Below the pieces are notes generated by a model. The model was not told the origin of the DNA. It saw nothing but the letters and a program-made list of their open reading frames with translations, and did not search any database. A DNA stretch of 64,000 nucleotides from assembly GCA_040616305.1 (NCBI GenBank), contig CP159918.1:62001-126000 (forward strand), read 5' to 3'. The position numbers were made by a program, and so were the translations under genes. Positions within the stretch are counted from its first letter, which is position 1. Every line of letters starts with the position of its first letter. The stretch is from UBA1876 sp003446665 (lineage in GTDB: Bacteria > Synergistota > Synergistia > Synergistales > Thermovirgaceae). This document shows, one piece after another, positions 60,438-64,000 of the stretch.

Positions 60438-61436
60438 ATGACGCAAGACGCTCTTTTGATGACAGAAAACCTCAAAACCCATTTTTATACCAAAAGGGGC
60501 ATCGTCAAAGCTGTAGACGGTGTGGATCTTGCCGTTAAAAAGGGGACCGTTACAGGTCTCGTAGGGGAGTCGGGGTGCGGGAAAAGCGTTACGGCCCTGT
60601 CGGTCATGGGGCTTGTCCCCTCTCCGGCGGGACGCATCGTGGAGGGCAGGATTCTCTTCGAGGGCGAGGATCTCACGCGAAAAAGCCCTTCCGAGATGGC
60701 TCAGCTTCGTGGCAGGGACATCTCCATGATCTTTCAGGAGCCCATGACCTCACTTAACCCGGTGCTTACCGTAGGCCGCCAGGTAGGTGAACCCCTGAAG
60801 CTTCACACGAAATTGGGACGGGAAAAGATCAAAAATAAAGTCGTGGAGATGCTTGATCTCGTGGGCATCCCCGAACCCGTCTCGAGGCTTGGTTCCTTTC
60901 CGCATCAGCTTTCGGGCGGCCTCCGGCAGAGAGTGATGATCGCCATGGCGATGATCTGCGAGCCAAAGCTTTTGATAGCCGACGAACCGACGACGGCCCT
61001 GGACGTCACCATTCAGGCCCAGATTCTCGAACTAATGAAAGATCTCATGAAGAGGATCGATACCTCCATTATCCTGATAACCCACGACCTGGGCGTGGTA
61101 GCCGAAATCTGCGACGACGTATATGTAATGTATGCCGGGAAAGTGGTGGAAAAGGGCACGGTCTTCGACATCTTCGATGCTCCGGCGCACCCTTACACCA
61201 GGGGCCTCCTGCGGTCCATCCCCGGAATCGGCGCAAGCAGCCCCGGGGGGAAGCTTTACAGCATCGACGGCACGGTGCCTTCCCTTTTAAATCTTCCGGC
61301 AGGCTGCCGTTTCGCCCCGCGGTGCGCAAAAGCCCTTCCGTACTGCCACGAGAAGGAGCCCGAAATGGTACCCCTCGGCGGGTCCCATTTCGCCAGGTGC
61401 CTGCGCGCGAGCGAAGGGGGTTTCGACCGTGACTAG
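60438..61436 (+). CDS. dppD: Dipeptide ABC transporter ATP-binding protein DppD
   Basis: 332 residues. Walker A GESGCGKSV, signature LSGGLRQRV, Walker B LLIADEPTTALD, then the oligopeptide-specific C-terminal region with Cys residues (GCRFAPRCAKALPYCHEKEP). One half of the ATPase pair. Confidence 0.95.
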   Translation: MTQDALLMTENLKTHFYTKRGIVKAVDGVDLAVKKGTVTGLVGESGCGKSVTALSVMGLVPSPAGRIVEGRILFEGEDLTRKSPSEMAQLRGRDISMIFQEPMTSLNPVLTVGRQVGEPLKLHTKLGREKIKNKVVEMLDLVGIPEPVSRLGSFPHQLSGGLRQRVMIAMAMICEPKLLIADEPTTALDVTIQAQILELMKDLMKRIDTSIILITHDLGVVAEICDDVYVMYAGKVVEKGTVFDIFDAPAHPYTRGLLRSIPGIGASSPGGKLYSIDGTVPSLLNLPAGCRFAPRCAKALPYCHEKEPEMVPLGGSHFARCLRASEGGFDRD

Positions 61437-62409
61437 AAACCTCGTGGAAACGAAGGGCCTTAAAAAATATTTCCCGGTAAAGGCAGGGGCCTTTGGAACC
61501 ACAAAAAGCATGGTGCGTGCCGTGGATGGCGTAGATATCGCCATTCGAGAGAGGGAGACCTTCGCCCTTGTGGGGGAATCGGGATGTGGGAAAACGACGC
61601 TGGGACGCCTGATACTGAAGCTTCTTGAGCCGAGCGGTGGCGAAGTGTTTTTCGACGGTGTGAATCTCCAGGACCTCGACCGCAGGAAGATGAGGGAGCT
61701 CAGGCGGGACATGCAGATCATCTTCCAGGATCCTTACGCCTCCCTTGACCCCAGGATGCGCGTGGGCGACATTGTCGCCGAGCCCTTGAAGACGCACATT
61801 AAAGGGCAAACCCGAAGGGAAAGGGAAGAAGAGGTCGCGAAACTTCTGGAAATAGTCGGACTGGGACGCGATGCGGCCTCTAAATATCCTCACCAGTTCA
61901 GCGGCGGGCAACGCCAGAGGATCGGGATCGCCCGGGCCCTGGCATTGAGGCCGCGTTTCATCGTATGCGATGAGGCGGTTTCCGCCCTGGACGTCTCGAT
62001 CCAGGCCCAGATACTCAACCTGATCCGGGACTTGCAGGAAAGGTTCAACCTGACCCTGCTTTTTATAACCCATGACCTTGGGGTAGTGCGTCATTTGGCC
62101 GACAGGGTCGGTGTCATGTTCCTCGGAAAATGCGTTGAAACGGGAGCCGTTACGGAAATCTTCGAAAACCCCCTGCACCCGTATACGCGATTTTTACTCT
62201 CGGCCGTGCCGGTACCCGACCCGCACAAACGGGACAGGGAGAAAATGCTGCTCAAGGGCGATATTCCAAGCCCCGTAGACGTCCCCTCCGGCTGCAGGTT
62301 CCATACCCGCTGCCCCTACGCGAAAGGAATCTGCAGGAGTCAAAAACCCCCTTTGCGTTCCGAAAACAGCCGCAGCGTTGCCTGTCATTTTCCCTTATCC
62401 GGTGTTTAA
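61429..62409 (+). CDS. dppF: Dipeptide ABC transporter ATP-binding protein DppF
   Basis: 326 residues. Walker A GESGCGKTT, signature FSGGQRQRI, Walker B FIVCDEAVSALD, and the C-terminal GCRFHTRCPYAKGICRSQKP. GTG start overlaps dppD's stop by 8 nt. Last gene of the transporter operon; no clear terminator between it and convergent aroD. Confidence 0.95.
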   Translation: MTRNLVETKGLKKYFPVKAGAFGTTKSMVRAVDGVDIAIRERETFALVGESGCGKTTLGRLILKLLEPSGGEVFFDGVNLQDLDRRKMRELRRDMQIIFQDPYASLDPRMRVGDIVAEPLKTHIKGQTRREREEEVAKLLEIVGLGRDAASKYPHQFSGGQRQRIGIARALALRPRFIVCDEAVSALDVSIQAQILNLIRDLQERFNLTLLFITHDLGVVRHLADRVGVMFLGKCVETGAVTEIFENPLHPYTRFLLSAVPVPDPHKRDREKMLLKGDIPSPVDVPSGCRFHTRCPYAKGICRSQKPPLRSENSRSVACHFPLSGV

Positions 62410-62479
62410 AAAAGGCCGCTGGCACCGCAGGTCGATCTTATGTTCCGAAGCCGCGCGGAAAAAACAGGAACAGGCAGCG

Positions 62480-63253
62480 TTATTTAAACAGCACGGAAAG
62501 ACACTGTTTCAGCTCGGCTACCGGGATCTGGCCCGGGGCAGACTCCTTGCTGCCCACAGCGAACGTCAGGTCCGAGCCGAAAGAGCCTCCGACGATTCTG
62601 CTGACGCTTCCAATCGCCCCCATGGACATCGTTATCAGTGGAATGTCGGGATAATCGCGCCTTACCGCGAGCGTGGCGGACATAAGGGAAAGTACGTCTT
62701 CTTCCCTGTTTGGCATGGCCGCAAATTTCGCGACATGGGCGCCAGATTTTATCTGGGACACGAGAGTGGTATAAATTTCGTCGCGTGAGGGAGTTTCTTT
62801 GAAATTATGGGATGAAACGATAAGGTAAACGGAAGTGTTTACGAGGTTCTTTCGGATTTGCCCGACCTTTTGTTCTCCGTAGGCGAGTTCGACATCGATG
62901 AAATCCACCAGCGCGCGCCTTACGGCTTCGTCATAAAGCCTGAACTTCGCTTCATCGGAGACCTTCTTGAATCCGCCTTCCCAGTCCCCTCGACAGGTCA
63001 ATATGACAGGCAGTTCACCTATGGTTTCGCGGACTTCTTCTATCATCGATATAGAGGATTCGGTATCTTCGATGAAGTCCCATGCGTCTACCCTGAGCTC
63101 GATTATATCCGGCGCGATAGACGGAATGGCCGAAGCTTCTTGCCTGAGGGCCCCGGGTGTTTTCCCCACGAGCGGTATGCAGACCAGCGGTTTGGTTCCT
63201 CCGAGCGTTTTCCCTCGAGCGGTGAGAGGCTTTTGGGGCAGTGGTCTTGTCAT
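62480..63253 (-). CDS. aroD: 3-Dehydroquinate dehydratase, type I
   Basis: 257 residues. Schiff-base Lys in GAHVAKFAAMPNREED and catalytic His in YLIVSSHNFKETPS; the ELRVDAWDF and TCRGDWEGG segments bind substrate (the usual R-x-x-x-E-G-G). It dehydrates 3-dehydroquinate to 3-dehydroshikimate. It is separate from the main aro operon, divergent from aroE. AGGAAAC precedes the ATG. Confidence 0.95.
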   Translation of the reverse strand: MTRPLPQKPLTARGKTLGGTKPLVCIPLVGKTPGALRQEASAIPSIAPDIIELRVDAWDFIEDTESSISMIEEVRETIGELPVILTCRGDWEGGFKKVSDEAKFRLYDEAVRRALVDFIDVELAYGEQKVGQIRKNLVNTSVYLIVSSHNFKETPSRDEIYTTLVSQIKSGAHVAKFAAMPNREEDVLSLMSATLAVRRDYPDIPLITMSMGAIGSVSRIVGGSFGSDLTFAVGSKESAPGQIPVAELKQCLSVLFK

Positions 63254-63454
63254 CGGGTTTCCTCCTTTTCAGGTTTACCGGGGCTTGTTCCAATCATGAA
63301 TAATCACAATGTTATTCACATTCTGAATCAAGTCGTGAAAAAGTAAAGAATTTTCAATAAAATTGGATCCTTGTAAATTTTAAAAGGAAGGTTTTACATA
63401 TTACCTGTAGGCCAATGGCTAATAGTACCCATCTTCCTAAGGAGCGCGTACCTT
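63254..63454. promoter_or_regulatory. Divergent aroD-aroE promoter region
   Basis: AT-rich 200-bp region. It contains the imperfect palindrome GAATAATCACAATGTTATTC (63297-63316), a possible operator. A weak plus-strand promoter may be TTGTAA..17..TTACAT (about 63374-63402). On the minus strand TTGATT..TGTGAT near 63330-63300 is possible. None is strong. Confidence 0.35.
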
Positions 63455-64000
63455 ATGTTAAAAGAAAGAACCTTTTGGGCGGATACCGAATTCTTCGGAC
63501 TTCTAGGCTATCCGGTAAGAGAATCCCTGTCTCCTGCGATGCACAACGCTAATTTCCGTTCTTTGGGCATGAACGCCGTTTACACCCCTTATGAAGTTAA
63601 ACAGGAAATGCTCGGGAGGGTGATACCGGCCCTGGGGGTACTTCGTTTCAGGGGGCTCAACGTCACCATGCCCCTGAAGCAGAAAATCATCGAATATCTC
63701 GACGAGCTCGATGAAATCGCAAGTCTTTGCAACGCAGTGAACACGGTTTACTGGCGCAACGGCAAACTGTGCGGTTCCAATACCGACGGTGTCGGTTTCG
63801 TGCGGGGGTTAAAAGAGCAGGGAAGATACGACCCCACGGGGAAACACTGCCTCATCTTCGGTGCCGGAGGCGCCGCGCGAGGAGTGGCCTTCGCCCTTTG
63901 CGCAGCAGGCATCAGCTCCATCGCCCTCTGGAAGAAGAAATCCGGCGATGAAAAACTCCAGAAGCTCGCCTCCGATCTAAATGCCTACCGCCCGGGAGTC
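63455..64000 (+). CDS. aroE: Shikimate dehydrogenase (C-terminus beyond window)
   Basis: 182 codons visible. GYPVRESLSPAMHNANF, LNVTMPLKQKI (catalytic Lys), NAVNTVYW, GSNTDGVGF (catalytic Asp) and NADP loop FGAGGAARGVAFAL. It reduces 3-dehydroshikimate to shikimate. ATG at 63455 with AAGGAG ten bases upstream. The gene runs off the right edge. Confidence 0.93.
   Translation, partial: MLKERTFWADTEFFGLLGYPVRESLSPAMHNANFRSLGMNAVYTPYEVKQEMLGRVIPALGVLRFRGLNVTMPLKQKIIEYLDELDEIASLCNAVNTVYWRNGKLCGSNTDGVGFVRGLKEQGRYDPTGKHCLIFGAGGAARGVAFALCAAGISSIALWKKKSGDEKLQKLASDLNAYRPGV

Noticed and set aside
1..64000. tRNA or rRNA genes
   Set aside because: I scanned the intergenic regions by eye for cloverleaf or rRNA signatures and saw none; a covariance search would be needed to exclude them.

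Overview
The window is a GC-rich bacterial chromosome segment (about 57% GC by eye). It is dominated by amino-acid biosynthesis operons, peptide uptake and several insertion sequences. The gene set suggests an anaerobic amino-acid- or peptide-using bacterium: oligopeptide ABC transporter with dipeptidase, flavodoxin-like FeS flavoprotein, thiamine-dependent 2-oxoacid enzymes. A Synergistota-like host is my guess, but no rRNA or marker gene is present to prove it.

Layout. 1-3.6 kb (minus): a betaine-type ABC ATPase cut by the window edge, an aminotransferase and a thiamine-diphosphate (ThDP) decarboxylase-like enzyme in one overlapping operon. 3.6-14.2 kb: housekeeping singletons (DedA, PNPOx-like protein, pseudopilin, FMN protein, RmuC, an HD-GYP sensor, a baeRF protein, Tag, YgiQ). 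14.3-20.7 kb: a mobile zone with IS3, IS256 and IS1380 elements around a NYN-domain gene. 20.7-35.2 kb: trpL-EGDCFBA, convergent pheA, then an aromatic leader peptide with aroF-tyrA-aroA-aroC-aroKB. 35.2-43.3 kb (minus): ilv leader-ilvN-ilvC-leuA-leuC-leuD-leuB-ilvB. 43.3-47.5 kb: a nitrilase-family gene, IS relics, an AAA ATPase and a broken second nitrilase copy. 47.5-54.8 kb: a FadR-like regulator, a second ThDP enzyme, a diaminopimelate dehydrogenase and, divergently, spmA-spmB-LD-carboxypeptidase-M20 amidohydrolase. The stretch from about 50.1 to 54.8 kb is clearly AT-richer and looks acquired. 55-62.4 kb: an IS256 relic with structured repeats, then an M19 dipeptidase and a complete Dpp-type transporter. 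62.5-64 kb: aroD and the start of aroE.

Together the genes encode every step from DAHP synthase to chorismate (aroF, aroB, aroD, aroE, aroK, aroA, aroC) plus the Trp, Phe and Tyr branches, and nearly all Leu/Val/Ile steps (ilvD and ilvA are not in the window). Three biosynthetic operons begin the same way: a sigma-70 promoter, a leader peptide rich in the pathway's own end-product amino acids (three Trp codons; a Phe/Tyr-rich run; an Ile/Leu/Val run) and a strong intrinsic terminator before the first structural gene. This is direct sequence evidence for ribosome-mediated attenuation.

The most unusual signal is a dispersed family of structured repeats in locus-specific tandem pairs or triplets (9420-9677, 9728-9972, 18302-18744, 55371-55635). 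Each has a T-rich leader followed by a 9-12 bp stem closing a loop of 33-35 nt. The loops are partly conserved around an AACGAA-like core. The stem arms differ between loci in a compensatory way, which points to selection on folded RNA or single-stranded DNA. No protein in the window obviously mobilises or uses them.
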